From Thermotomaculum hydrothermale (lineage in GTDB: Bacteria > Acidobacteriota > Holophagae > Thermotomaculales > Thermotomaculaceae): a stretch of 64,000 nt of DNA. The translations under genes were made by a program, and so were the position numbers. The stretch covers positions 1,932,501 through 1,996,500 of the forward strand of contig NZ_AP017470.1 of the NCBI RefSeq assembly GCF_016592575.1, given 5' to 3'. The notes beneath the pieces were generated by a model, which did not search any database, was not told where the DNA came from, and worked only from the letters and a program-made list of their open reading frames with translations. Shown here piece by piece: positions 17,044-26,243 of this stretch (its first letter is position 1; every line of letters begins with the position of its first letter).

Positions 17044-17550
17044 TTAATCTGTTTCAGGGGTATAGGTTCTTTCCCCCAATTCCCTGTCAAGCATAAACAA
17101 ACCGTGTTTGCTATCACCAATTAATTCAAGCCTGTGTATTATATCTCTGTCGTTTTCCTCTTCCTCTACCTGTTCATCAATAAACCACTGTAAAAAGTTC
17201 ATTGTCGGTCTGTCTTTTAATTCCTCTGCAAGATCAACAAGTTCATTAATGCACTTTGTGATAAACTGCTCGTGTTTTAATGTCTCTTTAAAAGCGTGCA
17301 ACGGTGAATCCCACTTTGACGGAGGCTCTTTAATTGCCATCAACTTTATATCGCCCCCCCTTGTTTGAATATAGTTATAAAACTTCATTGCATGCTCTGT
17401 CTCCTCTTTGTACTGAACCATCATCCAGTTTGCAAAGCCTTTAAGACCAATTGAATCAAACCATGCAGACATAGAGAGATAGAGGTAAGCCGAGAACAAT
17501 TCCTCATTTAATTGCTTATTTAAAGCTTCTTCCATTTTTTTGTCAAACAT
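17044..17550 (-). CDS. ftnA: Ferritin (FtnA-type iron storage protein)
   Basis: 24-mer iron-storage protein that oxidises Fe(II) and stores Fe(III). Residues of the ferroxidase centre are visible: Glu17 in LNEELFSAYLYL, Glu50 and His53 in YKEETEHAMKF, Glu94 in LKHEQF, and the Glu/Gln pair in IDEQVEEE. No haem-binding Met specific to bacterioferritin is evident, so FtnA is preferred. 168 residues is standard. AAGGAGG precedes the ATG by six bases. Single-gene transcript with its own terminator; 78 bases separate it from mscS upstream. Confidence 0.95.
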   Translation of the reverse strand: MFDKKMEEALNKQLNEELFSAYLYLSMSAWFDSIGLKGFANWMMVQYKEETEHAMKFYNYIQTRGGDIKLMAIKEPPSKWDSPLHAFKETLKHEQFITKCINELVDLAEELKDRPTMNFLQWFIDEQVEEEENDRDIIHRLELIGDSKHGLFMLDRELGERTYTPETD

Positions 17551-17628
17551 TTTTTCCTCCTTTTCTTTTTATAAATTAAATATATCACTTTTTCATAAAT
17601 AATTCAAATTATTATTTAATAATTTTTT

Positions 17629-18456
17629 TTATTTAGACAACCCCCCGTCTAAATGCACATCCATTTGAGGAAATGGAATTGAAATCCCATTTTTATCAAA
17701 CTCTATTTTCACATTTTCAAGAAGGTAAAAGTAGACATCCCAGTAATCAGCAGGATCAACCCATGCCCTAAGCTCAAGGTTTACAGAGCTATCCCCAAGC
17801 TCAATAACAAAAACCTCAGTCTTAGGCTCCTTTAAAATCTTTTCATTTTTCGATGCCACATCAAGCATAATCTTTTTTGCCTTTTTTATGTCGTCTGAGT
17901 AACCTATTCCAAATGTAGCGTCAACCCGCCTAATCTTTTCCTTTGTAAAATTAACAATAGAGGAGGTGGTTATTACATTGTTTGGAACGGTTATAACTTT
18001 GTTATCAAGGGTTTTTAATGTTGTATAGAAAAAACCTATATCCTGGACGATTCCGCTTGCAGAACCTAAATCAATAAAGTCTCCAATTGTAAACGGCCTG
18101 AAAATAACAAGTTGAATCCCTGATGCTATTTGAGAAAGGGAATCCTTCAACGCAAGGCCAATTCCTAAACCTACAGCTCCTATCAAAGCAAGCAGAGAGT
18201 TTATGTTAAAGCCCAGTCCAGTCAAAACTGAAAGAAGCACTACAAAAATAAGGGTGTAGTAAACAAGCTTTCTCACAAGATTTATAACAGCGGGATCAAC
18301 ATTTCTCTTTTTCATAATTGAAGCAACAACTTTACTTACCTTTGCACTTAAATAAAAGCCAACTATAAGAAATATCAAATACTTTAAAATAACTCCCCAG
18401 TTAGCTTGAAGCCAGAGAGAAACACTATTGTATAATTTCGCAAAATCCATAAACAC
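17629..18456 (-). CDS. Small MscS-family mechanosensitive channel
   Basis: Inner-membrane tension-gated channel that protects against hypo-osmotic shock. Three membrane helices occupy about 20-125, including the pore-lining TM3 region ALIGAVGLGIGLALKDSLSQIASG, rich in Gly and Ala. The beta domain follows with FRPFTIGDFIDLGSASGIVQDIGFFYTTLKTLDNKVITVPN, the family signature. 275 residues match E. coli MscS. AAGAGGTG precedes the ATG. A second, longer paralogue lies at 37688-38788. Confidence 0.9.
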   Translation of the reverse strand: MFMDFAKLYNSVSLWLQANWGVILKYLIFLIVGFYLSAKVSKVVASIMKKRNVDPAVINLVRKLVYYTLIFVVLLSVLTGLGFNINSLLALIGAVGLGIGLALKDSLSQIASGIQLVIFRPFTIGDFIDLGSASGIVQDIGFFYTTLKTLDNKVITVPNNVITTSSIVNFTKEKIRRVDATFGIGYSDDIKKAKKIMLDVASKNEKILKEPKTEVFVIELGDSSVNLELRAWVDPADYWDVYFYLLENVKIEFDKNGISIPFPQMDVHLDGGLSK

Positions 18457-18497
18457 CTCTTTTTATGAAATTCTTGAGATTATTTTACCACGGGAAG

Positions 18498-19142
18498 TTA
18501 AAAATTGAAATTGAAGCCTAAGTTAAAAACATTCCTTGCTTTTTTTCTCGCATTGTCTTCTCTTAAATAATTTATATTAAATTTGGTGTGTGAATTTAAT
18601 TTAAATTTAACACCTACATATAGCCTGTTTCTACAAAACTTATTATCCACTGAGGAAAATTGAGGTTCTTCAAAAACATACGGATTAAAGGCAAAATTTT
18701 TTACTTTCATTTTCTTTGATACACCAAATAAAAGGCGTAGCCTGTACCTGTCCTTCCCCCTTGAGCTTTTAAAATGCCTTCTCTCAAGCCTTACCCTTGT
18801 CACAAAATAGAAACTCTCCTCAATTGAAAAATTCCTTTTCACATCAACAAAAAACCTTTCCTCAACCTTTCCAGTTTTATCTTCCTGTTTGTAATTTAAG
18901 GAAATAGAGTACTTGCCCACCTTTTTACCAAATCCAAAAACCCAGTTTCTCGTGTTCAGTTTATTGAAATAATGTTCCTGATATTTGTGCTGCTCTGAAA
19001 AATTAAGAAAATAACCTGATTTTAAAGAGTATATTATTTTATTTGTAAACCATTGTTGATTTGTTGACCCTGTGCTTGCAAACAAAAGCACAGGGAAAAA
19101 GAAAATTATCAATAAAATATAAAAATTTTTAAACCACTTCAT
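18498..19142 (-). CDS. Predicted outer-membrane beta-barrel protein, DUF2490-like
   Basis: Probable outer-membrane protein of 214 residues. A signal peptide (about 1-22, ending LLFAS) precedes alternating beta strands. The RVRLERRHFKSSRGKDRYRLR block, the NRLYVGVKFKL strand and the terminal Phe (LGFNFNF) fit DUF2490-type barrels. Function unknown. It sits five bases downstream of the CDF metal exporter gene in the same direction, so they may be co-transcribed. The ribosome-binding sequence is weak. Confidence 0.6.
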   Translation of the reverse strand: MKWFKNFYILLIIFFFPVLLFASTGSTNQQWFTNKIIYSLKSGYFLNFSEQHKYQEHYFNKLNTRNWVFGFGKKVGKYSISLNYKQEDKTGKVEERFFVDVKRNFSIEESFYFVTRVRLERRHFKSSRGKDRYRLRLLFGVSKKMKVKNFAFNPYVFEEPQFSSVDNKFCRNRLYVGVKFKLNSHTKFNINYLREDNARKKARNVFNLGFNFNF

Positions 19143-19146
19143 ATTT

Positions 19147-20064
19147 TTAATGCCTATGATTATTATGGTTTTTTATTAAAGACTTGTCATCTTTCCTATT
19201 AAACTCGCTCTGTAATGTAACATGGGTTATACCAAAATTTGAATTAAGAAATTTTTCCATTTTTTCAATCTCCTTAGTTGCTTTTTCCAGAGATATATTT
19301 TCCTTGAAATCAACATGCGCTTCAAGAAAAACCTCATGGTCGCTCAATCTCCATAGATGCAAATGGTGTACATTATCCACAAATTCAAAATCCTCAAGAC
19401 CTTTTTTTACATCTTCAATTTTAATATTTTCTGGTGCAAATTGCATTAAAACTTCTATAGTTTCTTTAACAAGAGCAAAAGATTCTTTTCCAAGATATAC
19501 TGCAATTACAATTGAAATTATCGGGTCAACATAGTACAAATTCCATTGAAGCATTACAAGGCCGCCTACAAAAACAGCAACTGAAGTCATAACATCGGTT
19601 AGAAGGTGCAAATAGGCAGATTTAATATTCATATTATTAGATGCATCTTTCTTTATAATCAATACACTTAAAAAATTGAGAATTATGCTTAAAAGAGCAA
19701 GGTAAATAACAATTAAAGACTTTACCTCTTCAGGCTTTATCAATTTTAAAACAGCGTGATACAAAAGGGAAATTGCTATTCCAACCAATACCGCAGAGTT
19801 AAAGAGAGCTGCAATTATCTCCGCCCTTCTATAACCAAAGGTTTTTCTTTCATCAGGGTCTTTTCCTGCAAGGTGGTTTGCCACCCAGCTAACAATTAAA
19901 GCCACAACATCGGAGAAATTGTGCATTGCATCACTTAAAAGAGAGAGGGAGTTTGAGTACAAAGCCCCTATCACCTGCGCAACAGTTATGAAAATATTGA
20001 TCAAAATTGTGATAAAAAGCCTAAAACCGCTCAATTTATGTTCATGGTGGTGATGGTGAGCCAT
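19147..20064 (-). CDS. Cation diffusion facilitator (zinc/cadmium/cobalt efflux)
   Basis: Inner-membrane divalent-metal/H+ antiporter of the CDF family. Six membrane helices are visible. The zinc site on TM2 appears as SLLSDAMHNFSDVVAL, and on TM5 as SAYLHLLTDVMTS. A cytoplasmic ferredoxin-like domain occupies about 215-295 (HHLHLWRLSDHEVFLEAHVDF). Both tails are His-rich (MAHHHHHEHK and NHNNHRH), natural metal-sensing or metal-binding extensions. 305 residues is usual. The metal is most likely zinc, with cadmium or cobalt possible. AAGGAGAAGG precedes the ATG. It follows the arsenic operon after a 107-base gap and could be read from it. Confidence 0.92.
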   Translation of the reverse strand: MAHHHHHEHKLSGFRLFITILINIFITVAQVIGALYSNSLSLLSDAMHNFSDVVALIVSWVANHLAGKDPDERKTFGYRRAEIIAALFNSAVLVGIAISLLYHAVLKLIKPEEVKSLIVIYLALLSIILNFLSVLIIKKDASNNMNIKSAYLHLLTDVMTSVAVFVGGLVMLQWNLYYVDPIISIVIAVYLGKESFALVKETIEVLMQFAPENIKIEDVKKGLEDFEFVDNVHHLHLWRLSDHEVFLEAHVDFKENISLEKATKEIEKMEKFLNSNFGITHVTLQSEFNRKDDKSLIKNHNNHRH

Positions 20065-20171
20065 ATCTATTTACCTTCTCCTTTCTCAAAATCAAACACA
20101 CTCTTTTTAATCAAAAACCACTTGTCTCAAATTTTAAAGCAAACAATTAAAATTCTCCCGACACGCTTCCT

Positions 20172-20924
20172 TTAAAGTAAAACCTTTATTAAAAGTTTAA
20201 CCGCCACTCCTAAAAGAATAATTCCAAACATCTGCTTAATCCAGCGCGCTTTCATTTTTTCCTTCATTACCTTTGCTCCTATTTGAGAAGCAATTATAAC
20301 AGCTATTGAAGTTGCAATCATTAAAGGCCAGTTAAAATGCCCCTCTGCAATATGCCCTGCAAAACCTGAAAAAGAGCTAAAAATAACAACAAAAGCACTT
20401 GTTGCCGCAGCTTCCTTTGTTTTATACCCCATTGCAAGCATCATTGGCACAAACAAAAAACCACCGCCTACTCCTAAAAGGCCTGCAATAAACCCAATAA
20501 AAAAACCGCCAATAGACATCAAAATCATTTTGGGAAGCTCTTTCATTTTCTTTTCTTTTTCTTTTTGTCCTGCAGAAAGAAGCATCTTCCCTCCGGCAAA
20601 TATCATTGCAATTGCAAATAAGATAATAAGTGTTTTAGTGGGAACAAACTTTGTAAAATATGCACCAACTGGTGCTCCCAAAAAAGAGGATACTATCAAA
20701 GGGATTGAGCCTTTTATGTCAACCATTTTTGCCCTGATATAGTAAACCGCGGCAGACAATGCAGTTAAGCCGTTCAGTAAAAGCCCTGTTGGGATTGCAA
20801 CACTTTTAAAATCATAGTGAAACCAATGGAAAACCGGGATGTAAAGCATTGCACCACCTAACCCAAGCATAGAAAAAATAAAAGCAAGAAGAAAAATTAC
20901 AAGAGTTACTATTAAAAGAATCAT
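20172..20924 (-). CDS. TauE/SafE-family anion exporter (first copy)
   Basis: Inner-membrane transporter of the TauE/SafE/TSUP family (sulfite, sulfonate or related anions). Two repeats carry the family motif: FSMLGLGGAMLYIPVF at the N-terminus and IGFIAGLLGVGGGFLFVPMML in the second half; about eight membrane helices. It is the final gene of the arsenic-associated cluster, after the FmdE-family gene, and resembles the second TauE copy at 21689-22438. Substrate unknown; because of location, an arsenic or sulfur anion is possible. Confidence 0.8.
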   Translation of the reverse strand: MILLIVTLVIFLLAFIFSMLGLGGAMLYIPVFHWFHYDFKSVAIPTGLLLNGLTALSAAVYYIRAKMVDIKGSIPLIVSSFLGAPVGAYFTKFVPTKTLIILFAIAMIFAGGKMLLSAGQKEKEKKMKELPKMILMSIGGFFIGFIAGLLGVGGGFLFVPMMLAMGYKTKEAAATSAFVVIFSSFSGFAGHIAEGHFNWPLMIATSIAVIIASQIGAKVMKEKMKARWIKQMFGIILLGVAVKLLIKVLL

Positions 20925-20958
20925 GGCTCACTCTCCATTTTGTATTTTTTAAAAAACC

Positions 20959-20974
20959 GGGGGGAAACTCCCCC
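20959..20974 (-). terminator. Possible terminator or attenuator between FmdE and TauE genes
   Basis: GGGGGG-AAACT-CCCCC hairpin in the 93-base gap; on the minus strand it is followed by GGTTTTTT. It may end the arsC-to-fmdE transcript, leaving the last tauE gene under partial read-through. Confidence 0.6.
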
Positions 20975-21017
20975 AGCCTAATTTTTATCATCTATAGGTT
21001 TTGGCACTATAAAAATA

Positions 21018-21671
21018 TTACCACTTGTAATTAGTGCAATCCACACAAACAGGCTTACCGTCTTCCATCTTAATGTAATTTTCTGCAACAACATGACCGC
21101 AAACAGAGCACTCAACAAGTTTAAAGCATGGTTTTCCCTTTTCAACTTTAAAGTCAAATGGTCCTTCAATCTCAACAACATCTTCAAGCTTTAAAGTAAA
21201 AGGCCTTTTAAAACCAGGGACTGCAATATCTTCTGGAACATCAGTTGGATTTATACCCTTGCTTCTGTACTCTGTAATAAAAGGAGCACTAAAAGCCTTG
21301 TGCAACATTTCATTTCTTAAAGTTACCTTTACAGCCTTTCCCTCTTTTTTATTTATTAAATAAAAAGTCCACTTTCCTTTAGGCTCTTTTTTCATAAGCC
21401 CCTTGCCAAAGGTGCAACCTGTTGCAAACTGAACACCGTCAGCAAAACATCCTGCAGCGTGACCATCACCTATGTTAAGAATTACCATTGAGTCCATATT
21501 TCTTTCCCTTTTCATACCGAAAGCCTTTAAAGCTGCAAGGCCTGCCACATAGCCCATAGGCATTCCACCGCATACATGGCCATGAATATTCAAAGCGGAA
21601 TATAAAAACTCTCTCTCTTCATCGCTCAAACCTTCAATTGAGTTAACAATTGCACGATGCTTATCAAACAT
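21018..21671 (-). CDS. FmdE-family protein with C-terminal zinc ribbon
   Basis: Relative of formylmethanofuran dehydrogenase subunit E, a family often found with no methanogenesis genes. The family block is YSALNIHGHVCGGMPMGYVAGLAALKAFG with conserved His and Cys, then ILNIGDGHAAGCFADGVQFATGCTFGKG. The C-terminal 50 residues form a zinc ribbon (CSVCGHVV and CVDC). Soluble, 217 residues, no signal peptide. It lies 17 bases after the second TauE gene in the arsenic cluster, with AGGAGG before its ATG. A metal-binding or redox role is plausible, but the reaction is unknown. No other methanofuran genes were seen. Confidence 0.8.
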   Translation of the reverse strand: MFDKHRAIVNSIEGLSDEEREFLYSALNIHGHVCGGMPMGYVAGLAALKAFGMKRERNMDSMVILNIGDGHAAGCFADGVQFATGCTFGKGLMKKEPKGKWTFYLINKKEGKAVKVTLRNEMLHKAFSAPFITEYRSKGINPTDVPEDIAVPGFKRPFTLKLEDVVEIEGPFDFKVEKGKPCFKLVECSVCGHVVAENYIKMEDGKPVCVDCTNYKW

Positions 21672-21688
21672 AATTACCTCCTAAAAAA

Positions 21689-22438
21689 TTAATGTGCAAA
21701 AATAACATTTTTAATAATTAAAATAGCTGCAATTAAAAGCAAAACAATTGCAAAGATTTTCTTTACAGCTTTACCTTTTAACTTTGTTGCCATAAAGTTG
21801 GAGCCTAACTGGCTTCCAGCAAAAACCGCAACAACGCACTCTCCCCACAAAACCCAGTTTGGCTTTGCCGCAATTGCAATGTGGGACACAAAACTTGAAA
21901 CACCTGAAAATGTGACCGCCAAAGCAGAGGTTGCAGCCGCTGCCTTAGCATCTATCCCTGCCATATAGAGAAGGGGAACAACAAAAGAACCCCCACCTCT
22001 CCCAATTAAACCTGCAAGGAATCCCAATCCGCTTCCACCTAACAATCCTAAAACAGTCCTGTTTTTATCTGTCATCTTATTTTTAGGCTGCCAGCCAATC
22101 CACATTAAAGTCCCGGAAATTGCAGTAAATAATGCAAATATAAAAATTAGAAGTCTTGTTGGAACAATCTTTGAAAAGTAAGCACCAATTGGAGCAAAAG
22201 CAAGCATTGTAATTCCAAATAAAAGGCCTATTCTCCAATCAATTAACTTTTTTCTGGCATAGGTTATTGTGGCAGAACTGCTATTTACCACACTTAAAAG
22301 AATGCCAAGGGGAAGAGCCTCAGTTTTAAAATCAAGCCCACTCCAGAATAGAATTGGGATATAAATTTGAGCACCTCCCATTCCAAGCATTGAAAACAAA
22401 AAGGCAATAAAGAAAAACATTACTGGTATCCACCACAT
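21689..22438 (-). CDS. TauE/SafE-family anion exporter (second copy)
   Basis: Second TSUP-family membrane protein of the cluster: FSMLGMGGAQIYIPILFW and FLAGLIGRGGGSFVVPLLYMA are the two repeat motifs, with about eight helices. The GMGGAQ and GRGGGSF variants differ from its paralogue, so substrates may differ. Its ATG starts directly after the arsR stop (TAA-ATG), so it is translated with the arsenic genes. The pairing with ArsR and Acr3 suggests export of an arsenic- or sulfur-containing anion, an inference. Confidence 0.8.
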   Translation of the reverse strand: MWWIPVMFFFIAFLFSMLGMGGAQIYIPILFWSGLDFKTEALPLGILLSVVNSSSATITYARKKLIDWRIGLLFGITMLAFAPIGAYFSKIVPTRLLIFIFALFTAISGTLMWIGWQPKNKMTDKNRTVLGLLGGSGLGFLAGLIGRGGGSFVVPLLYMAGIDAKAAAATSALAVTFSGVSSFVSHIAIAAKPNWVLWGECVVAVFAGSQLGSNFMATKLKGKAVKKIFAIVLLLIAAILIIKNVIFAH

Positions 22439-22801
22439 TTATTCTTGCCCCCTATCCAGCTTAATAGAGCAACTCTCCTTGCTCACTTTATTAACAATAT
22501 CAGCTAAATTTTTAAAATCTTTGCTTCTTTCAAAATGATTTTTTAACAACTTAATCAAATCTAAAACAAATTCATCATTTGAAAGTTTATAAAAAACCCA
22601 TTTTCCGTCTCTTCTTCCTTCAACAATATTTGCGTTTTGTAAAATTTTCAAATGGCTTGAAATTGTTGAAAAAGAAACTGGAAGAATATCCACAATCTCG
22701 CATACACACATCTCTCTTATTGAAAGCATTAGCACAATAGCAAGCCTGTTTGGGTCTCCAAGCGCTTTAAAAACCTGAGAATTGAAATTGAGATTATTCA
22801 T
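22439..22801 (-). CDS. arsR: ArsR-family arsenic-responsive repressor
   Basis: Winged-helix dimeric repressor released by As(III). [16 protein letters not shown] is the N-terminal family signature; [10 protein letters not shown] holds the CxC pair (residues 32 and 34) that binds arsenite in classical ArsR; the recognition helix is [12 protein letters not shown]. 120 residues is typical. It overlaps acr3 by eight bases and is third in the operon, rather than first. Confidence 0.92.
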   Translation of the reverse strand: MNNLNFNSQVFKALGDPNRLAIVLMLSIREMCVCEIVDILPVSFSTISSHLKILQNANIVEGRRDGKWVFYKLSNDEFVLDLIKLLKNHFERSKDFKNLADIVNKVSKESCSIKLDRGQE

Positions 22802-23852
22802 CTATTGTTTCTCCATAAATCCTTTTCTTAAAATATAAAGCAAGGTCAACAAGCAAAATCATAACAGGCACTTCAACCAATGGCCCAATAACAGCAGCGA
22901 AAGCCTCACCTGAATTTATTCCAAAAACAGCAACCGCAACCGCAATAGCCAGCTCAAAGTTGTTAGACGCAGCAGTAAAACTTAAGGTTGTATTTTTCGG
23001 ATAATCTGCACCCGCTTTTCTTCCCATATAAAACGACACAAGAAACATAATTACAAAATAGAGAAGCAATGGAATTGCAACCTTAACAACATCCATTGGG
23101 ATTGAAACAATAAGCTTACCCTTTAAACTGAACATAACAACAATAGTAAAGAGAAGAGCAATTAAGGTGATAGGTGAAATCTTTGGCACAACAGTTTTAT
23201 GGTACCTTTCCTTTCCCATTGCTTTAACACCAATATACCTTGTCAAAGCACCTAAAATAAAAGGAACACCTAAATAAATAAAAACACTCTTTGCAATTTG
23301 CGACATTGTAACATCAACCTTAGTCCCTTCAAGCCCCAATTTTTCAGGTAAAACAAGGAGAAAAACATATGCATATACAGAGTAAAAGAGAACCTGAAAA
23401 ATTGAGTTAAAAGCAACAAGCCCCGCAGCGTATTCAGTATCCCCTTTTGCAAGTTCATTCCACACAATAACCATTGCTATACACCTTGCAAGCCCTATCA
23501 AAATCAATCCGTTCATATACTCCGGATAATCCCTCAAAAACACAACAGCAAGAATAAACATTAAGACAGGACCAACCAACCAGTTTTGAATTAAACTTAA
23601 AGTTAAAACCTTTGTGTTTTTGAAAACATCCGGCGTCTCTTCATACTTAACCTTTGCAAACGGAGGGTACATCATTAAAATAAGGCCAATTGCAATAGGA
23701 ATATTTGTCGTGCCAATTGAAAAGCTATTTATAAAATCTTTAAAAGATGGAACAAAATAACCTAACCCAACCCCCAAAAGCATTGCAAGGAAAATCCATA
23801 AGGTTAAATACCTATCAAGAAATGACAGCTTTTTTGCAACACCATCTGTCAT
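22794..23852 (-). CDS. acr3: Arsenite efflux transporter Acr3
   Basis: Inner-membrane As(OH)3/H+ antiporter of the bile/arsenite/riboflavin superfamily with ten predicted helices. Family hallmarks are [19 protein letters not shown], the thiolate-bearing [19 protein letters not shown] (Cys about residue 123) and [20 protein letters not shown]. 352 residues is normal. It starts four bases inside the end of arsC. Exports the arsenite made by ArsC. Confidence 0.95.
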   Translation of the reverse strand: MTDGVAKKLSFLDRYLTLWIFLAMLLGVGLGYFVPSFKDFINSFSIGTTNIPIAIGLILMMYPPFAKVKYEETPDVFKNTKVLTLSLIQNWLVGPVLMFILAVVFLRDYPEYMNGLILIGLARCIAMVIVWNELAKGDTEYAAGLVAFNSIFQVLFYSVYAYVFLLVLPEKLGLEGTKVDVTMSQIAKSVFIYLGVPFILGALTRYIGVKAMGKERYHKTVVPKISPITLIALLFTIVVMFSLKGKLIVSIPMDVVKVAIPLLLYFVIMFLVSFYMGRKAGADYPKNTTLSFTAASNNFELAIAVAVAVFGINSGEAFAAVIGPLVEVPVMILLVDLALYFKKRIYGETIDE

Positions 23853-24274
23853 AAACGCTCCTCTACAATCTTTCTTAAATCGTTTTTTACAAAATACTTA
23901 ATTAAATCTCTAATCTTTCTAAACTCATTTAACACCTCTTTCCTGCTTCCCTTTGCCTTTGCAGGATCTTTAAAGCCTTTGTGAAAAATAAAGGCCTTTT
24001 TTAAATAGGCAGGACAATTTTCGTGGGCATCTCCGCATAGGGTTATTACAAAATCAAAATCAATATCCCCCAATTCAGCAAGAGTCTTTGAGTAATGCCC
24101 ACTCATATCAATATTGTCCTCTTTCATAATCTCAAGCATAAAAGGATTAAGCCCATGCTTTTCAGTCCCGGCAGAGTAAACCTCAACAAGGTCTGATAAA
24201 TACTTTTTCCCATAGCCCTCAGCCATCTGGCTACGGCATGAATTCCCGGTACACAAAAATAAAAGTTTTTTCAT
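23849..24274 (-). CDS. arsC: Arsenate reductase, thioredoxin-coupled (LMW-PTP type)
   Basis: Reduces arsenate to arsenite with electrons from thioredoxin. The phosphatase-like P-loop is [14 protein letters not shown] (nucleophile Cys9-10 region), and the two resolving cysteines are in [11 protein letters not shown] (about 81 and 88), the feature that separates this ArsC from ordinary LMW phosphatases. It is the first gene of the operon; SD sequence GAGG lies six bases before the ATG. Confidence 0.95.
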   Translation of the reverse strand: MKKLLFLCTGNSCRSQMAEGYGKKYLSDLVEVYSAGTEKHGLNPFMLEIMKEDNIDMSGHYSKTLAELGDIDFDFVITLCGDAHENCPAYLKKAFIFHKGFKDPAKAKGSRKEVLNEFRKIRDLIKYFVKNDLRKIVEERL

Positions 24275-24298
24275 ATAAAACCTCGCTCCATCATTTCT

Positions 24299-24322
24299 AC
24301 ATTTTTATAAATATCAAAATGT
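24299..24322 (-). promoter_or_regulatory. Candidate ArsR operator upstream of arsC
   Basis: Inverted repeat ACATTTT-(10 bases)-AAAATGT spans a TATAAA -10 candidate (minus strand, 24309-24304) 25 bases before the arsC start. Its position and A/T-rich character fit an ArsR-family operator. A matching -35 is not clear (TTGTAA would leave only 14 bases of spacing), so the exact promoter is uncertain. Confidence 0.4.
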
Positions 24323-24343
24323 TTTACAAAAAGCAAGAAAAAA

Positions 24344-24359
24344 CCCCCTTAAAAGGGGG
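24344..24359 (-). terminator. Terminator after the DUF3857 gene pair
   Basis: CCCCCTT-AA-AAGGGGG hairpin; the minus strand continues GTTTTTTC. It lies seven bases after the stop of the second DUF3857 gene and insulates the arsenic operon downstream. Confidence 0.8.
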
Positions 24360-24365
24360 CAATTT

Positions 24366-26243
24366 CTAATTATTGTTTTTAACAACAATAGGAGATTTTA
24401 ACGACTTGATATACTTTTTATAAGCCTTTCTGTAACTTTTGTAATCTGAAGAAGGAATTCTCATTGCTTTCCTTACATACACCGCTTTGGCAATTATCTT
24501 TCCATTAGAAAACTCAATATGGCGGTTAAAAGAAAAATATTTGTTGTCTATTGACACATCCTGAGGTAATTTAACAATTGTGTAACCATCAGGCAAAACC
24601 CATTCGGCATTTCTCTCAAAAGTCAATTTTTTACTAAAAACAATATCAACTTTTCTGGTTCTTTTTCTAAAAGGGTTTTTATATTTACTTGTCATCGGGA
24701 AAGGAATTATCAGAATCCCATCTGTTGTTTTTATTCCGTAATCAATTGCACTTACCCAGTAGGTGGTTTCAACGGTATCCAGTCCGTTTTTCACCTCTTC
24801 GTCATCCAATTTAGCCCCCATAATTTGGTCCTGAATAAATTCGTTATACTTTTTAGTTTCATTATCCTCATTTATTCCATCTAAAAACCACTTCTCAGAA
24901 TAGGCTGGCAAACCTTTTTTAAATTCGGCAATTACAAAAGAGGCTGAATTGTTCTTGTTAAGCTTACACTTTGAAACAATTCTCACTTTGTTTTCCTTTT
25001 CAGAAAAAACAGGCAATTTAATCAGTTTTCCGCCATCTCCTAAAACAAGCAAACCGTAAGTACCCTGTAACGCAGAAGGGAAAAATGGCGGTTCGGTAAT
25101 TCTATCAGTAACATCAAAGATTAGATAGGGTGTACCGTCTATTGTTAAATTCTTTAAATTTGCAGTTTCATTATCAAGTTTAACTGCAACAATAACATGG
25201 TTGAATTGAATACCGGGGAAATCCGGGTAAACCTGCCCATAAATATACCCTTTAGCCAGAACAGGGTATGCATCAAACCCTAAATTCTTTAGCAGATTTA
25301 TTGCCAGAAAACTTTTATCCTTACAATCTCCATATTTTCTGTCAATAACGAAACTGCATTTTTTAGGGACAATCCTTCCGTTTCCCAGTTCTATATCAAC
25401 ATAATTGACTTTTTTAGCCACAAAATCGAGAACCTTTTTTACTTTCTCGCTTTTTGACAATTCTCCTGAAAGCTCAATAGAAGATGTGTCTGTAAGATCT
25501 AACGAAAGCCTTGCAAGTTGCCAGAATTTTTTCGCAACTTCTTCCCATGAATTTTCATCACCTGTGAAGCATGCAGCAACAACAGGATAGAGGTCAGTTT
25601 TAGGTGGCATATTTTTTCTATCTTTTATGTATTCAACATTTTGAATTTTAAAAATATCTCCATCTCTTTTTACAATTCCATTTTTGTCATTCAACACAGC
25701 AACCTTTTTTGCACCTTTAACCTCTATTTCACTTTCCAGAATATCTCCGTCCTCTCCGAAGCTTAAAAAATAGTCCTGAAATAAATCCTTCTTTTTAAGC
25801 TCAAATTCAAGAATTATCACATCCCCCTTTTCAAGAGAATCAAAGGTAACAACAAGCTTTCGGCTATCATCGACAAAATTCTCACTTAATGCCAGGTCTG
25901 TCATATCCTTTATTTTATAACGCTCTCTAACCATTCCTGTGCCATCAAGCCTGTAAACAACTGCCTTCACAACTGTGTCACTGGCATTATAAGGAATTGC
26001 AACAGTTGAATAATCAACAGTGCCTTTAATGTTTTCGATTTTTACCATTTTTTTCAAACTGTATAGAACAAAATCACCATCCTTTTCCAATTTTGTTTTT
26101 TCGTAAAGAAACCTGACAGGGGCACCGCTATCAGTTTGCCCCTTTATATATTTTACAAAGTAAGGCTTAGCCCAATCAGGCATACTCCTTGCCAAAACAG
26201 ATATTGAAGCAAACAAACAGAAAATTATTAGAAGTTTTTTCAT
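24366..26243 (-). CDS. DUF3857/transglutaminase-like secreted protein
   Basis: Periplasmic protein of 625 residues with a signal peptide (about 1-18, ISVLARS). DUF3857 spans about 55-220. The transglutaminase-like core follows with an intact Cys-His-Asp triad: Cys307 in YGDCKDKSF, His349 in FNHVIVAV, Asp377 in IFDVTD. A C-terminal beta domain (DUF3858-like) ends the protein. Its substrate is unknown; such proteins usually act on peptides or proteins in the envelope. ATGA overlap with the upstream gene at 26240-26243 couples their translation. Confidence 0.8.
   Translation of the reverse strand: MKKLLIIFCLFASISVLARSMPDWAKPYFVKYIKGQTDSGAPVRFLYEKTKLEKDGDFVLYSLKKMVKIENIKGTVDYSTVAIPYNASDTVVKAVVYRLDGTGMVRERYKIKDMTDLALSENFVDDSRKLVVTFDSLEKGDVIILEFELKKKDLFQDYFLSFGEDGDILESEIEVKGAKKVAVLNDKNGIVKRDGDIFKIQNVEYIKDRKNMPPKTDLYPVVAACFTGDENSWEEVAKKFWQLARLSLDLTDTSSIELSGELSKSEKVKKVLDFVAKKVNYVDIELGNGRIVPKKCSFVIDRKYGDCKDKSFLAINLLKNLGFDAYPVLAKGYIYGQVYPDFPGIQFNHVIVAVKLDNETANLKNLTIDGTPYLIFDVTDRITEPPFFPSALQGTYGLLVLGDGGKLIKLPVFSEKENKVRIVSKCKLNKNNSASFVIAEFKKGLPAYSEKWFLDGINEDNETKKYNEFIQDQIMGAKLDDEEVKNGLDTVETTYWVSAIDYGIKTTDGILIIPFPMTSKYKNPFRKRTRKVDIVFSKKLTFERNAEWVLPDGYTIVKLPQDVSIDNKYFSFNRHIEFSNGKIIAKAVYVRKAMRIPSSDYKSYRKAYKKYIKSLKSPIVVKNNN

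Noticed and set aside
20035-20064. An artificial His-tag in the CDF protein (MAHHHHHEH)
   Set aside because: The sequence is native in context, with a second His-rich tail at the C-terminus; such ends are common in CDF metal exporters.
20978-21187. Separate 69-residue gene on the minus strand
   Set aside because: Lies in another frame of the FmdE coding region and has no SD.
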